Below are positions 8,301-20,322 of a DNA stretch of 64,000 nucleotides, piece after piece. Every line of letters starts with the position of its first letter. Positions within the stretch are counted from its first letter, which is position 1. The notes under the pieces are model-generated. The model ran no database searches and was not told the origin of the DNA. It saw only the letters and a list, made by a program, of their open reading frames with translations. The DNA lies in NCBI GenBank assembly GCA_016124745.1, contig WGNC01000001.1, positions 123,157 through 187,156 on the forward strand, read 5' to 3'. The position numbers were made by a program, and so were the translations under genes. This stretch comes from Thiobacillus sp. GTDB lineage: Bacteria > Pseudomonadota > Gammaproteobacteria > Burkholderiales > Thiobacillaceae.

Positions 8301-9421
8301 GTACCTCGGTGGTCAAGCACGCGCGCCGCATCGTGGTCAAGGTCGGCTCCAGTCTGGTGACCGCCGAGGGGCGCGGACTCGACCATGCCGCGCTGTCGCG
8401 CTGGGCCGAGCAGATCGCGGCGCTGACCGGGCAGGGCAAGGAAGTGGTGCTGGTGTCTTCGGGCGCGATTGCCGAGGGCATCGCGCGGCTGGGCTGGAAA
8501 AAGCGGCCGAAGGCGGTGAACGAATTGCAGGCTGCCGCCGCCGTGGGTCAGATGGGGCTGGTGCAGGCCTACGAATCGATCTTTCGCACCCATGATCTGC
8601 ACGCTGCCCAGGTGCTGCTGACGCATGAGGACCTGGCCGACCGTACACGCTACCTGAATGCGCGCACGACGCTGCGCACGCTGCTCGAGTTACGGGTGGT
8701 GCCGATCATCAACGAGAACGACACCGTCGCCACCGACGAAATCCGTCTCGGCGACAACGACACACTGGGCGCGCTGGTGACCAACCTGATCGAGGCCGAC
8801 TGCCTGATCATTCTCACCGACCAGACCGGCCTCTTCACTGCCGACCCGCGCCGGCATGCGGACGCCACGCTGGTCATGGACGCCCACGCCGGCGATCCCG
8901 AGCTCGAGCGCATGGCGGGCGGGGCTGGCAGTACTATCGGTACCGGCGGCATGCTGACCAAGATTCTCGCGGCCAAGCGGGCGGCACGCAGCGGCGCCCA
9001 CACCGTGATCTGCAGCGGACACGAGGAACGCGTGCTGCTGCGACTGGCAAGCGGCGAGGCCATCGGCAGCCAGCTGGTGGCGCGCCAGGCGCCGCTGGCG
9101 GCGCGGCGCCAATGGCTGGCCGATCATCTGCAGTTGCGCGGCGGCGTCGTGCTCGACGCGGGGGCGGTCCGTGCCTTGCAGGAGGACGGCAAGAGCCTGC
9201 TGCCGGTCGGCGTTAAGGGCGTCACCGGCGAATTCGAGCGCGGCGAAGTGGTTGCGGTGGTCGATATCGACGGTCGCGAAATTGCGCGCGGCCTGACCAA
9301 TTACAGCGCCGGCGAGGCGCGCCGCATCGCCGGCAAACCGAGCAGCGCGATCGAGGCCTTGCTCGGCTACATGGACGAGCCCGAACTGATCCACCGCGAC
9401 AACCTGGTATTGCTGGCGTGA
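8297..9421 (+). CDS. proB: Glutamate 5-kinase
   Basis: 374 residues. ProB phosphorylates glutamate in the first step of proline synthesis in the cytoplasm. The amino-acid kinase domain starts with [11 protein letters not shown] and continues with [34 protein letters not shown] and [15 protein letters not shown], all hallmark GK motifs. The C-terminal ~90 residues form a PUA domain ([20 protein letters not shown]). ATG 8297 overlaps the CNP1-like stop and has a GGAGGGG site just upstream; longer readings are shadows. Its stop overlaps the next gene's GTG, so transcription and translation continue into the phosphatase. No proA is in the window. Confidence 0.95.
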   Translation: MSTSVVKHARRIVVKVGSSLVTAEGRGLDHAALSRWAEQIAALTGQGKEVVLVSSGAIAEGIARLGWKKRPKAVNELQAAAAVGQMGLVQAYESIFRTHDLHAAQVLLTHEDLADRTRYLNARTTLRTLLELRVVPIINENDTVATDEIRLGDNDTLGALVTNLIEADCLIILTDQTGLFTADPRRHADATLVMDAHAGDPELERMAGGAGSTIGTGGMLTKILAAKRAARSGAHTVICSGHEERVLLRLASGEAIGSQLVARQAPLAARRQWLADHLQLRGGVVLDAGAVRALQEDGKSLLPVGVKGVTGEFERGEVVAVVDIDGREIARGLTNYSAGEARRIAGKPSSAIEALLGYMDEPELIHRDNLVLLA

Positions 9422-10014
9422 CCACGACGCTCGATCTGATGCGTCACGGCGAACCTGTCGGCGGGCGCAAGTATCGTGGCCAGATCGACGATCCGCTGTC
9501 GAAAAAGGGCTGGGCGCAGATGCATGCGGCGTTGGGCGAATCGGTGCCCTGGACGCAGCTCGTCTCGTCGCCGCTGTCGCGCTGCCGCGCCTTTGCCGAG
9601 TTGTTGGCCGAGCGGCATGGTCTGCCGGTGATGCTGGATGACCGGCTCAAGGAGGTCGGGTTCGGCGTCTGGGAAGGCAAATCCGCCGCCGAGATCGAGC
9701 AGGCGGCTCCAGGCAGCGTGGCTCAATTCAAGGCTGATCCACTCAATGCACGCCCGGCAGGGGCCGAGCCTCTGACCGATTTCCATGCGCGCGTCGCTGC
9801 CGGTCTGGCAGATCTGCTGGTGCAATACGCCGGCCGACACATACTGGTGGTGGGACACGCCGGGGTGATGCGCATGGCGCTGGCCTGGGCGCTGCAGATT
9901 CCGCTTGAGAATGCGTATCGCATCGAGGTTCCAGGCGCCTCTCTGACGCGCCTGCGTTTCGAGGGTGGGCGGGCGAGCCTGATCTTCCACGGCGGCAACC
10001 TGGCCGGACGGTGA
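9418..10014 (+). CDS. Histidine phosphatase (CobC-like, possible alpha-ribazole phosphatase)
   Basis: 198 residues, GTG start at 9418 overlapping the proB stop. The RHGE motif at residues 9-12 supplies the phospho-acceptor His10. Arg55 in [11 protein letters not shown], the acid/base region [10 protein letters not shown] and the second His in VVGHAGVMR (H147) complete the phosphoglycerate-mutase-like active site. The short size and [21 protein letters not shown] pattern fit CobC alpha-ribazole phosphatases, which remove the 5'-phosphate in the lower-ligand arm of cobalamin synthesis. Coupling to a BtuF-like gene by a GTGA overlap supports a cobalamin link. A general phosphatase is possible. 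Confidence 0.75.
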   Translation: MTTTLDLMRHGEPVGGRKYRGQIDDPLSKKGWAQMHAALGESVPWTQLVSSPLSRCRAFAELLAERHGLPVMLDDRLKEVGFGVWEGKSAAEIEQAAPGSVAQFKADPLNARPAGAEPLTDFHARVAAGLADLLVQYAGRHILVVGHAGVMRMALAWALQIPLENAYRIEVPGASLTRLRFEGGRASLIFHGGNLAGR

Positions 10015-10880
10015 TCCGTCATGCAGCGTTCTGGCTGGGTCTGCTGCTGGTAGTGTCGGTGCAGGCAGCCCCGGTCCGTCTGATAGATGACGCAGGGCAG
10101 ACGCTTGCGTTGGAGTGGCCGCCGCAACGCATCATTTCGCTGACGCCGCACCTCACCGAACTGCTGTTTGCAGTTGGCGCCGGAGAACAGCTTGTCGGGG
10201 TCGACAGTGCGAGCGATTATCCCGATGCGGCACGGACGTTGCCGCGCGTTGGCGATTACAGCCGCATCAATTTTGAACGCGTCCTGGCGCTGAAGCCGGA
10301 TCTCGTCATCGTCTGGATGGGAGGCAACCGCGCGGCGGACATTCATGCCCTGAAGCAGATGGGGCTGCCCGTGCTGCAAACGCAGGCCACCCGGCTCGAT
10401 GACGTGGCACGCCTGCTGCGGCTGATCGGACGGGCGAGCGGGCATGCCGCGGAAGGGGAAGCGGCGGCGCTTGATTTCTCGAGGCGGCTGGCCGCATTGC
10501 AGGTGCCGGGTGGCCGGGCGCCGCCACTCGATGCTTTCTATCAGGTCTGGGATCGCCCGCTGATGACGGTCGGCGGCACGCACTGGATCAGCGATGCGCT
10601 GGCGCTATGCGGTGCGCGCAATATATTTGCCGACCTCAATGCGCTCTCGCCGGTGGTGTCGCTCGAGGCGGTACTGCGGCGTGCGCCGGCGCTTATCGTA
10701 AGCGGCAGCGACGCACCCGAGATGCGGCTGCAGTGGCAGCGTTTTGCCAGCCTGCCGGCGGTTAAGAATCAGGCATTCGTGCGGGTGGATGCAGACCGTC
10801 TGCATCGTCTGACGCCGCGTCTGGTCGAGGGTGTGGCTGAACTGTGTGCCGCAATTCGGCCCTGGGTTCGACAGGAATAG
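10011..10880 (+). CDS. BtuF-like periplasmic cobalamin-binding protein
   Basis: 289 residues with a GTG start overlapping the upstream stop. The N-terminus is a signal peptide (HAAFWLGLLLVVSVQAAP) without a lipobox Cys, so the product should be a soluble periplasmic protein. The sequence follows the class III (BtuF/FhuD) substrate-binding fold: RIISLTPHLTELLFAVGAGEQLVGVDSASDYP, VGDYSRINFERVLALKPDLVIVW, and QVWDRPLMTVGGTHWISDAL. Vitamin B12 or cobinamide is the likely ligand, supported by the CobC-like neighbour. No permease or ATPase gene follows; the next gene, fur, is convergent. The transporter partners must lie elsewhere or be absent. Confidence 0.75.
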   Translation: MIRHAAFWLGLLLVVSVQAAPVRLIDDAGQTLALEWPPQRIISLTPHLTELLFAVGAGEQLVGVDSASDYPDAARTLPRVGDYSRINFERVLALKPDLVIVWMGGNRAADIHALKQMGLPVLQTQATRLDDVARLLRLIGRASGHAAEGEAAALDFSRRLAALQVPGGRAPPLDAFYQVWDRPLMTVGGTHWISDALALCGARNIFADLNALSPVVSLEAVLRRAPALIVSGSDAPEMRLQWQRFASLPAVKNQAFVRVDADRLHRLTPRLVEGVAELCAAIRPWVRQE

Positions 10881-10883
10881 GCC

Positions 10884-11333
10884 TCAGGTCCGGTGACGTG
10901 GATCGCTCCGCTTGCGGTTGGGGCAGTCGTCCTTGACGCAGTCGGCGTAGATCTGCAACGAATGATCGTGGATGGCAAACCCGCGTTCCTTGGCGATGCG
11001 CTGCTGGCGCTTCTCGATTTCACTGTCGAAGAATTCCTCGACCTTGCCGCATTGCAGGCAGACCAGATGGTCGTGGTGGTCGCCCTGGTTGAGTTCGAAC
11101 ACCGCCTTGTCGCTGTCGAAGTGGTGGCGCATCAGCAACCCGGCCTGCTCGAACTGGGTCAGCACCCGGTAGACCGTGGCCAGACCGATATCCTGGCCTT
11201 CATCGGTCAGCAGCCGGTATACCTCCTCGGCCGTCATGTGGCGTTTGTCGCTCTGCTCGAACAAATCGAGAATTTTCAGGCGCGGCAAGGTGGCCTTGAG
11301 ACCAATGCTTTTGAGGTCGGAAGGATTGCTCAA
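10884..11333 (-). CDS. fur: Ferric uptake regulator Fur
   Basis: 149 residues. Fur represses iron-uptake genes when bound to Fe2+. The winged-helix part ([58 protein letters not shown]) is typical. The metal-binding half contains [31 protein letters not shown] and a second Cys pair CVKDDCPN, the structural zinc and regulatory sites. It is divergent from bamE, an arrangement common in betaproteobacteria, and convergent with the BtuF-like gene, three bases apart. Confidence 0.95.
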   Translation of the reverse strand: MSNPSDLKSIGLKATLPRLKILDLFEQSDKRHMTAEEVYRLLTDEGQDIGLATVYRVLTQFEQAGLLMRHHFDSDKAVFELNQGDHHDHLVCLQCGKVEEFFDSEIEKRQQRIAKERGFAIHDHSLQIYADCVKDDCPNRKRSDPRHRT

Positions 11334-11412
11334 TGGGGGCTCCAGAATGGGAACGCGAATACGTTATGATACGTTTTTTTCCAACCGCCCAAACCCTCCC
11401 GGTTTTCTGGCC
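11334..11412. promoter_or_regulatory. fur/bamE divergent promoter region
   Basis: 79 bases between divergent starts. On the plus strand TATGAT (11365-11370), flanked by ACGT on both sides, can serve as a -10 for bamE. The same AT-rich block could serve fur on the other strand. No convincing 19-bp Fur box is visible. Confidence 0.4.
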
Positions 11413-12714
11413 ATGCGTCATTTCCTCATTTCTGCCCTGCTTTTGAGCCTGCTTGCCGGCTGTTCCGGTTTCAGGTTCGGCCCCCACCGCATCGACGTTC
11501 AGCAGGGCAATGCTCTCGATCAGGAGAACGTTGCGCGCCTGAAGACCGGCCTCAATCGTTCGCAAGTGCGTTTCCTGCTGGGGACGCCGCTGCTGGACGA
11601 TCCCTTCCATAATGATCGCTGGGATTACGTGTACGTGTTCTACAAGGCGGGCAATCTGTCCGAGCAAAGGCGAATCTCGCTGTTCTTCGACGGCGACACC
11701 CTGGTCCGTATAGAAGGGGATATGCCTGCAGCCGAGCCTGTTGCGCAGGGACCTGCACCCACCACGGCAGCCAGGCCCGAGCCGCAGGCCGAAACGCCGG
11801 CTGAGTCCGTGGCGGCCGATGCAGGCAGGGGACCGTCGCCCGCTGCCGAAGCAGTGGACAAGCCTGCCGTGCCGGAAACTGCAGTCAAAGCAGCGCGGGC
11901 TGCAACTCCTAATGCTGAACCGTCTGCGGCAAAGGCTGCCCCTGCGGCGGCCGCGCCAGTGTCAACGGTCAAGGCGACCGCAGCTGAAGCGCCAACGCCT
12001 GCGCCAGTCGCGTCTCCTGCCGCAGCGAAGCCTGTGCCTACCAAGTCTGTGGCAGCAGCGGTCAAGCCGGCCCCGACGGCAGCGACACCCGCGGCGTCTC
12101 CGGCAGCCAATCCCGCAGCAGCGACGACCGCCGCCACACAACCGGCTGCGCCGAAGCGCCCTCCGATGTCTGCTGCGACCTCTATCGTGCAGCCGCTGCC
12201 TAGTCCCAAGGGTGCGCCGCCCTACAAGGATCCGCATCCAGTTGCCGAGTTGAGCCTGCAGCCCGAAACCGACGTGGCGCAAATCAAGCCCGATGTCATG
12301 CCGGCTTTCCCCGAACCTGCACCGATCGACGCCGCAAGAGGGGAGGCTGTGGACGAGAAAGACGTGCTGAAAGCCCTGAATGCTTGGGTGGACGCCTGGT
12401 CACGGCGCGACGACGCGGCCTACTTCGCGGCCTACGACCCAAGTTTCGTCCCGCAGGGCGGAGGCAGCCATGCCGACTGGGAAAAGCGCAAGCGCATGTT
12501 GCTCGAGGTCGCCCGCAATATCGAGGTGAGGATCGACTCGCCATCGGTCGACCTCGCTGCCGACGGCAATGTCACGGTGACCTTCAACCAGTTCTACCGG
12601 TCCGACAGCTATCGCGATGCAGTCGTCAAGCAGCTGCGCATGACCGAGCGGGACGGCCGCTGGTTGATCGTCGACGAGAAGGTGCTGTCGGTCCTGCATG
12701 GAGCCAAGCAATGA
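11413..12714 (+). CDS. bamE: BamE-type outer-membrane lipoprotein fused to NTF2-like domain
   Basis: 433 residues, much longer than typical BamE (about 110-180). Residues 1-20 are a lipoprotein signal with LLAGC lipobox. Residues ~25-105 are the BamE/SmpA fold: [45 protein letters not shown]. Residues ~107-310 are a low-complexity Ala/Pro/Lys linker. From about 315 to the end lies an NTF2/SnoaL-like domain resembling the Cds6 C-terminal domain: [28 protein letters not shown], then [22 protein letters not shown] and [10 protein letters not shown]. BamE belongs to the BAM complex that inserts beta-barrel proteins. The long linker would let the tail reach across the periplasm. The stop overlaps dapB as ATGA. 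Confidence 0.85.
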   Translation: MRHFLISALLLSLLAGCSGFRFGPHRIDVQQGNALDQENVARLKTGLNRSQVRFLLGTPLLDDPFHNDRWDYVYVFYKAGNLSEQRRISLFFDGDTLVRIEGDMPAAEPVAQGPAPTTAARPEPQAETPAESVAADAGRGPSPAAEAVDKPAVPETAVKAARAATPNAEPSAAKAAPAAAAPVSTVKATAAEAPTPAPVASPAAAKPVPTKSVAAAVKPAPTAATPAASPAANPAAATTAATQPAAPKRPPMSAATSIVQPLPSPKGAPPYKDPHPVAELSLQPETDVAQIKPDVMPAFPEPAPIDAARGEAVDEKDVLKALNAWVDAWSRRDDAAYFAAYDPSFVPQGGGSHADWEKRKRMLLEVARNIEVRIDSPSVDLAADGNVTVTFNQFYRSDSYRDAVVKQLRMTERDGRWLIVDEKVLSVLHGAKQ

Positions 12715-13514
12715 CTGTGCGAATCGCTCTTGCCGGGGTGTCAGGCCGCATGGGACGCGCTCTGCTCGAAGCCGTGGCGGCCGATGCCGAGTGTTCGTTA
12801 TCCGGCGCGCTGGCCCGACCCGGCAGCCCCCTGGTTGGGCAGGATGCAGGCGCCGCCTGGGGAGCAACCAGTGGGGTGAAGGTGACCGATCAGCCGGTTG
12901 TTGCCCTGCAGGGCACCCAGGCATTGATCGACTTCACGCGTCCCGAAGCCACCTTTGGCTATCTCGAGGCTTGCGCCGCAGCTGGCGTGCCGCTGGTGAT
13001 CGGTACCACTGGCTTCGATGACGCCGGCAGGGCACGCATCGCAGCGGCTGCGCAACGGGTCCCGGTTGTGTTTGCGCCCAATATGAGCGTGGGCGTGAAT
13101 TTGCTGATGAAACTGTCCGAGGTGGCTGCCCAGGTGTTGCAGGACGGCTATGACATCGAGATCATCGAAGCGCATCACCGACACAAGGTCGACGCGCCGT
13201 CCGGCACTGCACTGGGCCTGGGGCAGGCGGTCGCCCGTGCGCTGGACCGCGATCTGGCCCGTTGTGCCGTGTATGGCCGCGAGGGCGTCACTGGTGAGCG
13301 CGCTCCCGAAACCATCGGCTTCGCCACGGTGCGCGGCGGCGACATCGTTGGTGATCACACGGTGCTGTTCGCCGGCACTGGCGAGCGCGTCGAGCTCACC
13401 CACAAGGCCAGCAGCCGAGCGACCTTCGCGCTCGGCGCCCTGCGCGCGGCGAAATGGGTGCAGGGGCGTGAACCGGGCCTGTACGACATGCGAGATGTGT
13501 TGAACTTGACGTAG
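12711..13514 (+). CDS. dapB: 4-hydroxy-tetrahydrodipicolinate reductase
   Basis: 267 residues. DapB makes tetrahydrodipicolinate with NAD(P)H in the lysine/diaminopimelate pathway. The nucleotide-binding loop [18 protein letters not shown] opens the protein; GTTGFDDAG and [10 protein letters not shown] follow. The catalytic segment is [19 protein letters not shown], with the His and Lys of the family. The C-terminus ([26 protein letters not shown]) is also typical. ATG 12711 overlaps the bamE stop; longer in-frame readings upstream are shadows. Confidence 0.97.
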   Translation: MTVRIALAGVSGRMGRALLEAVAADAECSLSGALARPGSPLVGQDAGAAWGATSGVKVTDQPVVALQGTQALIDFTRPEATFGYLEACAAAGVPLVIGTTGFDDAGRARIAAAAQRVPVVFAPNMSVGVNLLMKLSEVAAQVLQDGYDIEIIEAHHRHKVDAPSGTALGLGQAVARALDRDLARCAVYGREGVTGERAPETIGFATVRGGDIVGDHTVLFAGTGERVELTHKASSRATFALGALRAAKWVQGREPGLYDMRDVLNLT

Positions 13515-13551
13515 CTGAATCCGATTTTCCGTATTGAAACAGGAACACACC

Positions 13552-13806
13552 ATGAATGCCGTCAAGGTCTACAGTACCGGCACCTGCCCCATCTGCGTCA
13601 AGGCGAAGGCCTTTCTCGACAAGCGCGGTATTGGCTACGATGAAGTCCGCATCGATCTCGATCGCGAGGCGATGAAGGAATTTGTCGTCGTCACCAATGG
13701 CGCGCGCACCGTGCCGCAGATCGTAGTCGACGGCACCTGCATCGGCGGCTTCACCGAACTGACCGAGCTCGACATGGACGGTGGACTGGACCATCTGCAT
13801 CCCTGA
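13552..13806 (+). CDS. Glutaredoxin (GrxC-like) with CPIC active site
   Basis: 84 residues from ATG 13552, with AGGAA nine bases upstream. The fold is a short glutaredoxin: VKVYSTGTCPICVKAKAFL holds the redox pair Cys-Pro-Ile-Cys, in place of the usual CPYC. GARTVPQIVVDGTCIGGFTEL carries the cis-Pro TVPQI glutathione site and the GG motif. It would reduce disulfides or mixed glutathione disulfides in the cytoplasm. The Ile for Tyr change may alter redox potential. It probably closes the bamE-dapB transcript, because a strong promoter for carAB follows. Confidence 0.88.
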   Translation: MNAVKVYSTGTCPICVKAKAFLDKRGIGYDEVRIDLDREAMKEFVVVTNGARTVPQIVVDGTCIGGFTELTELDMDGGLDHLHP

Positions 13807-13833
13807 CTCAAGAACTGCCCAGCCCGCAAAGCA

Positions 13834-13862
13834 TTGAAGCCCCGCTCAGGATCGGCTACAAT
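13834..13862 (+). promoter_or_regulatory. Sigma-70 promoter of carAB
   Basis: TTGAAG (13834-13839) and TACAAT (13857-13862) are separated by exactly 17 bases. The predicted start is near 13869, giving a leader of about 80 bases before the carA TTG codon. Confidence 0.75.
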
Positions 13863-13875
13863 CGCAGCATTCAAT

Positions 13876-13912
13876 TTCAGGCGGGTTCGCGCAAGCGGCT
13901 CGCCTGAATTTT
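13876..13912 (+). promoter_or_regulatory. carAB leader hairpin (possible attenuator)
   Basis: TTCAGGCG (13876-13883) pairs with CGCCTGAA (13901-13908) and is followed at once by TTTT (13909-13912). The loop contains a small inner hairpin, CGC-GCAA-GCG, with a GNRA-type tetraloop. It sits just after the predicted transcription start and before carA, so it is placed to act as an attenuator or a 5'-end stabiliser. Confidence 0.55.
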
Positions 13913-13951
13913 GTCACCTGCGCCACGCTCATTTGTCTTGCGGAGTATTCC

Positions 13952-15074
13952 TTGTCTCGTGCCCAGCCCGCCACCCTTGTTCTAGCTGACGGTTCGGTTT
14001 TTCGCGGCCTGTCCATCGGCGCTGACGGCGTCACATCCGGCGAGGTGGTATTCAATACCGCGCTGACGGGTTACCAGGAAATTCTCACAGACCCTTCGTA
14101 TTCCCGCCAGATCGTGACGCTGACCTATCCGCACATCGGCAGCACCGGCATCAATCCCGAGGACGTCGAGGCGGAGCGCATCCATGCCGCTGGCCTCGTG
14201 GTACGCGATGTGCCACGCCTGCATTCCAATTTTCGTGCCGATCAGTCGCTGCCGGACTACCTAAAGCGCCAGAACATCGTGGCGATCGCGGACATCGACA
14301 CGCGGCGGCTGACGCGCATCCTGCGTGAGAAAGGCGCGCAAAGCGGCTGCATCATGGCTGGGGCGGTGGACGAGGCAAAGGCACTCGAGGCCGCGCGTGC
14401 TTTCCCGGGACTGGCCGGCATGGATCTGGCTCGCGTGGTGACCGCGCCGGCGGCATATGAATGGAGCGAAATAGAATGGAAGCTCGGACGTGGCTATGGC
14501 AAGTTGGCAGAGCCGCGCTTCCATGTGGTGGCCTTCGATTACGGCGTCAAGCGCAACATCCTGCGCATGCTGGCCGAGCGTGGCTGCCGCCTGACCGTGC
14601 TGCCTGCCACCGCTACCTCGGCCGACGCCCTGGCGCTGAAGCCGGACGGCATTTTTCTCTCCAACGGCCCGGGCGATCCGGAGCCTTGCGATTACGCGAT
14701 CCGAGCGATTGCCGACCTGCTCGCCGCGGGCATGCCGACTTTCGGCATTTGCCTCGGTCACCAGTTGCTTGCTCTCGCGTCGGGTGCCAAGACCACCAAG
14801 ATGAAGTTCGGTCACCACGGCGCCAACCATCCGGTCAAGGATCTCGATAGCGGCCGGGTCGCGATCACCAGCCAGAATCACGGTTTCGCAGTGGACGCGG
14901 CGACCTTGCCCACCACCCTTCGCAGTACCCACGTATCCCTGTTCGATGGTTCGCTGCAAGGGATTGCGCGTACCGATGTGCCTGCCTTCAGCTTCCAGGG
15001 TCACCCTGAAGCCAGTCCCGGCCCGCACGACGTGAGCTATCTGTTCGACCGATTTATTCAGCTGATGGCCGATC

Positions 15075-15091
<17 letters not shown>
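13952..15091 (+). CDS. carA: Carbamoyl-phosphate synthase small (glutaminase) subunit
   Basis: 379 residues; TTG start with a CGGAG site seven bases upstream. CarA hydrolyses glutamine and passes ammonia to CarB for carbamoyl phosphate, feeding pyrimidine and arginine synthesis. The N-terminal CarA domain ([35 protein letters not shown] pattern) is followed by a class I glutamine amidotransferase domain. This carries [14 protein letters not shown], the nucleophile Cys in GICLGHQ, and the His/Glu of [13 protein letters not shown]. It overlaps carB by 17 bases. Confidence 0.97.
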
Positions 15092-18290
<3,199 letters not shown>

Positions 18291-18308
18291 TTCAAAAAAG
18301 GTAAAGTC

Positions 18309-18785
18309 GTGAGCAAATATCCCCTCACCGTTGTCGGCGCGGAAAAACTGCGTGTCGAATTGCAACATCTGAAAAGCGTCGAGCGTCCCGCCGTCATCCA
18401 GGCGATCGCCGAGGCGCGTGCCCAGGGCGACCTCTCGGAAAATGCGGAATATGACGCCGCCAAGGAAAAACAGGGCTTCATCGAGGGCCGCATCGCCGAA
18501 CTGGAAGGCAAACTGTCGAACGCGCAAATCATCGACCCGACCGCGCTTGATGCCGACGGCCGCATCGTGTTCGGCGCCACGGTCGAACTCGAGGATGCCG
18601 AATCCGGCGAATCCGTCACCTATCAGATCGTCGGCGACGACGAGGCCGACATCAAGCAGGGCAAGATTTCCGTCTCGTCTCCGATCGCTCGGGCGCTGAT
18701 TGGCAAGTATACCGGCGACAGCGTTGACGTGCAGGCACCCGGTGGCGTCCGCCAGTACGAAGTGCTGGACGTACTCTACAAGTAA
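18309..18785 (+). CDS. greA: Transcription elongation factor GreA
   Basis: 158 residues with GTG start 18309 and an AAGGT site just upstream. GreA rescues backtracked RNA polymerase by stimulating transcript cleavage. The N-terminal coiled coil carries [32 protein letters not shown] with the acidic D/E tip residues; the C-terminal FKBP-like domain carries [31 protein letters not shown]. It lies 18 bases after carB and two bases before the DUF4149 gene, as in many beta- and gammaproteobacteria. Confidence 0.97.
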   Translation: MSKYPLTVVGAEKLRVELQHLKSVERPAVIQAIAEARAQGDLSENAEYDAAKEKQGFIEGRIAELEGKLSNAQIIDPTALDADGRIVFGATVELEDAESGESVTYQIVGDDEADIKQGKISVSSPIARALIGKYTGDSVDVQAPGGVRQYEVLDVLYK

Positions 18786-18787
18786 GC

Positions 18788-19246
18788 ATGAGGCGTTTCT
18801 GGGACGGCCTCGCCGGAGTGTCGCTGGTGCTGTGGATCGGCGGCATGTGGGCGGTGGGCTATGTTGCCGCACCGGTGCTGTTTGCCAGCCTGGATGACAA
18901 GCAGCTGGCCGGCATGCTGGCAGGCAGACTGTTCGGTCTGATTGCTTGGATCGGCATCGCGGCAGCGTCCTATCTGCTGATCTACCGTGTAGCACGCGAT
19001 GGCGCCGCAGCACTGAAAACCCTGTTTTTCTGGGCCGTGGCGACGATGCTGGTGCTGATTCTGGCCGGCCACTTCGGCATCCAGCCGATCATGCAGGGCC
19101 TGAAGGACCAGGCCATGCCGCATGCCGTCATGCAGAGCGTGTTTGCCGATCGCTTCAAACGCTGGCACGGCGTGTCGAGCATTCTCTATCTGATTCAGAG
19201 CGCACTCGGACTGCTGCTGGTCTGGCGCTCGGGGCTGGCGCGATAA
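18788..19246 (+). CDS. DUF4149 inner-membrane protein
   Basis: 152 residues with four hydrophobic helices: LAGVSLVLWIGGMWAVGYVAAPVLF, LFGLIAWIGIAAASYLLIY, LFFWAVATMLVLILAGHFGI and SSILYLIQSALGLLLVW. The FADRFKRWHGVSSILYL stretch, with Trp-His before the last helix, is the typical DUF4149 signature (related to eukaryotic TMEM205). Function is unknown. It follows greA by two bases and is convergent with yhbY, so it closes the carAB-greA transcript. Confidence 0.85.
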   Translation: MRRFWDGLAGVSLVLWIGGMWAVGYVAAPVLFASLDDKQLAGMLAGRLFGLIAWIGIAAASYLLIYRVARDGAAALKTLFFWAVATMLVLILAGHFGIQPIMQGLKDQAMPHAVMQSVFADRFKRWHGVSSILYLIQSALGLLLVWRSGLAR

Positions 19247-19263
19247 ACCGCCTCCCGGGATCG

Positions 19264-19560
19264 TCAGGCCGGCAGGACGATCACGGGCTTGTCGGCGGCG
19301 CGATAGATCACCAGTACCTTGCCGATCTGCTGGACCGGGGCCGCCCCGGTGGCGACAGCAATTTCTTCCAGCCAGGCGCGCCGGGTGTCGGGTTCGTCGC
19401 TGGCCGCCTTGATCTTGATCAGTTCATGCGCCTTGAGCGCAAGATCGATTTCCTTCAGTACCGCGGGGGTGAGGCCATTGCTTCCGATCATGACCACGGG
19501 CTGATGATTGTGCGCCAGACCCTTGAGGTATTGGCGTTGTGTGGGTGTGAGCGTTTTCAT
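19264..19560 (-). CDS. yhbY: YhbY family RNA-binding (CRM domain) protein
   Basis: 98 residues from ATG 19560, preceded by AAGGAA. It is a single CRM domain: LTPTQRQYLKGLAHNHQPVVMIGSNGLTPAVLKEIDLALKAHELIKIK, with the GxxG loop region and the C-terminal QQIGKVLVIYRA strand. In E. coli YhbY associates with pre-50S ribosomal subunits. It is divergent from rlmE, another 50S-maturation gene, which is the standard arrangement with ftsH next. Confidence 0.93.
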   Translation of the reverse strand: MKTLTPTQRQYLKGLAHNHQPVVMIGSNGLTPAVLKEIDLALKAHELIKIKAASDEPDTRRAWLEEIAVATGAAPVQQIGKVLVIYRAADKPVIVLPA

Positions 19561-19600
19561 GCGGATTCCTTGAATTGAGCGCGGATTGTAGCCGATAGAG

Positions 19601-20248
19601 ATGGTGCAGAAACCCAAGCGAACCAAATCTGGCAGTGCCTGGATGCACGAGCATGTGACGGATCCTTATGTCAAAAAGGCACAACAGGACAGCTACCTTT
19701 CGCGCGCCGCCTATAAATTGCTGGAAATCGACAAGCGCGACCGGCTGATCCGTCCTGGCATGACCGTGGTGGACCTGGGGGCGGCTCCAGGGAGCTGGTG
19801 TCAGGTGATGGTGCAAAAAATGAAAGGACAGGGCAGGGTTTTGGCGATCGACCTGTTGCCAGTGGCGCCGATGCGCGGGGTCGACAGCCTTGAAGGCGAT
19901 TTCACCGATCCCGCGGCGCTGGCCTGGCTGGAAGAAAGACTGCAATCCCGACGCGTCGACCTTGTTTTGAGTGATATGGCCCCCAACATCAGTGGGGTCA
20001 TGCTGCGTGACCAGGCGCGGCATTATGAGTTGTGCGAATTGGCGCTCGATTTTGCACTGCACTGGCTGAAACCGGACGGCGCTTTTCTCGTCAAAGTTTT
20101 CCAGGGCGTCGGGTTCGAGGATTTCCGGGCACAGATGAGGCAGGCGTTCGAGCAAGTGCTGATCCGCAAGCCGGATGCCTCGCGCGATCGCAGCACCGAG
20201 GTCTATCTGCTTGGACGAGGACCCGCAGTGCAGGATGAAGATTCGTAA
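19601..20248 (+). CDS. rlmE: 23S rRNA 2'-O-methyltransferase RlmE (FtsJ)
   Basis: 215 residues. RlmE methylates the ribose of U2552 (E. coli numbering) in 23S rRNA using SAM. SRAAYKLLEID supplies the first catalytic Lys, VVDLGAAPGSWCQV the SAM-binding loop, VLSDMAPNISG the catalytic Asp, GAFLVKVFQG the second Lys and RSTEVYLLGRG the Glu of the K-D-K-E set. It precedes ftsH by 74 bases, the conserved rlmE-ftsH order. Confidence 0.96.
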   Translation: MVQKPKRTKSGSAWMHEHVTDPYVKKAQQDSYLSRAAYKLLEIDKRDRLIRPGMTVVDLGAAPGSWCQVMVQKMKGQGRVLAIDLLPVAPMRGVDSLEGDFTDPAALAWLEERLQSRRVDLVLSDMAPNISGVMLRDQARHYELCELALDFALHWLKPDGAFLVKVFQGVGFEDFRAQMRQAFEQVLIRKPDASRDRSTEVYLLGRGPAVQDEDS

Positions 20249-20275
20249 GCTGGCGTGGTAACCCTGCGGAATAGG

Positions 20276-20294
20276 GTTTAGAATGAGTCTAAAC
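20276..20294 (+). repeat. Short inverted repeat upstream of ftsH
   Basis: GTTTAGA (20276-20282) and TCTAAAC (20288-20294) flank ATGAG, a 7-bp stem in the rlmE-ftsH spacer. It contains a possible -10 (TAGAAT, 20279-20284). It could be an operator or a minor hairpin; no U-tract follows. Confidence 0.4.
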
Positions 20295-20322
20295 GTGCTG
20301 CATCGGGCACTAAGGAGCAAGA

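Noticed and set aside
11801..12180. Ala/Pro-rich tract in the bamE gene as a possible tandem DNA repeat or assembly artefact
   Set aside because: Codons vary and the frame stays open into a well-formed NTF2-like domain, so it is read as a genuine linker.
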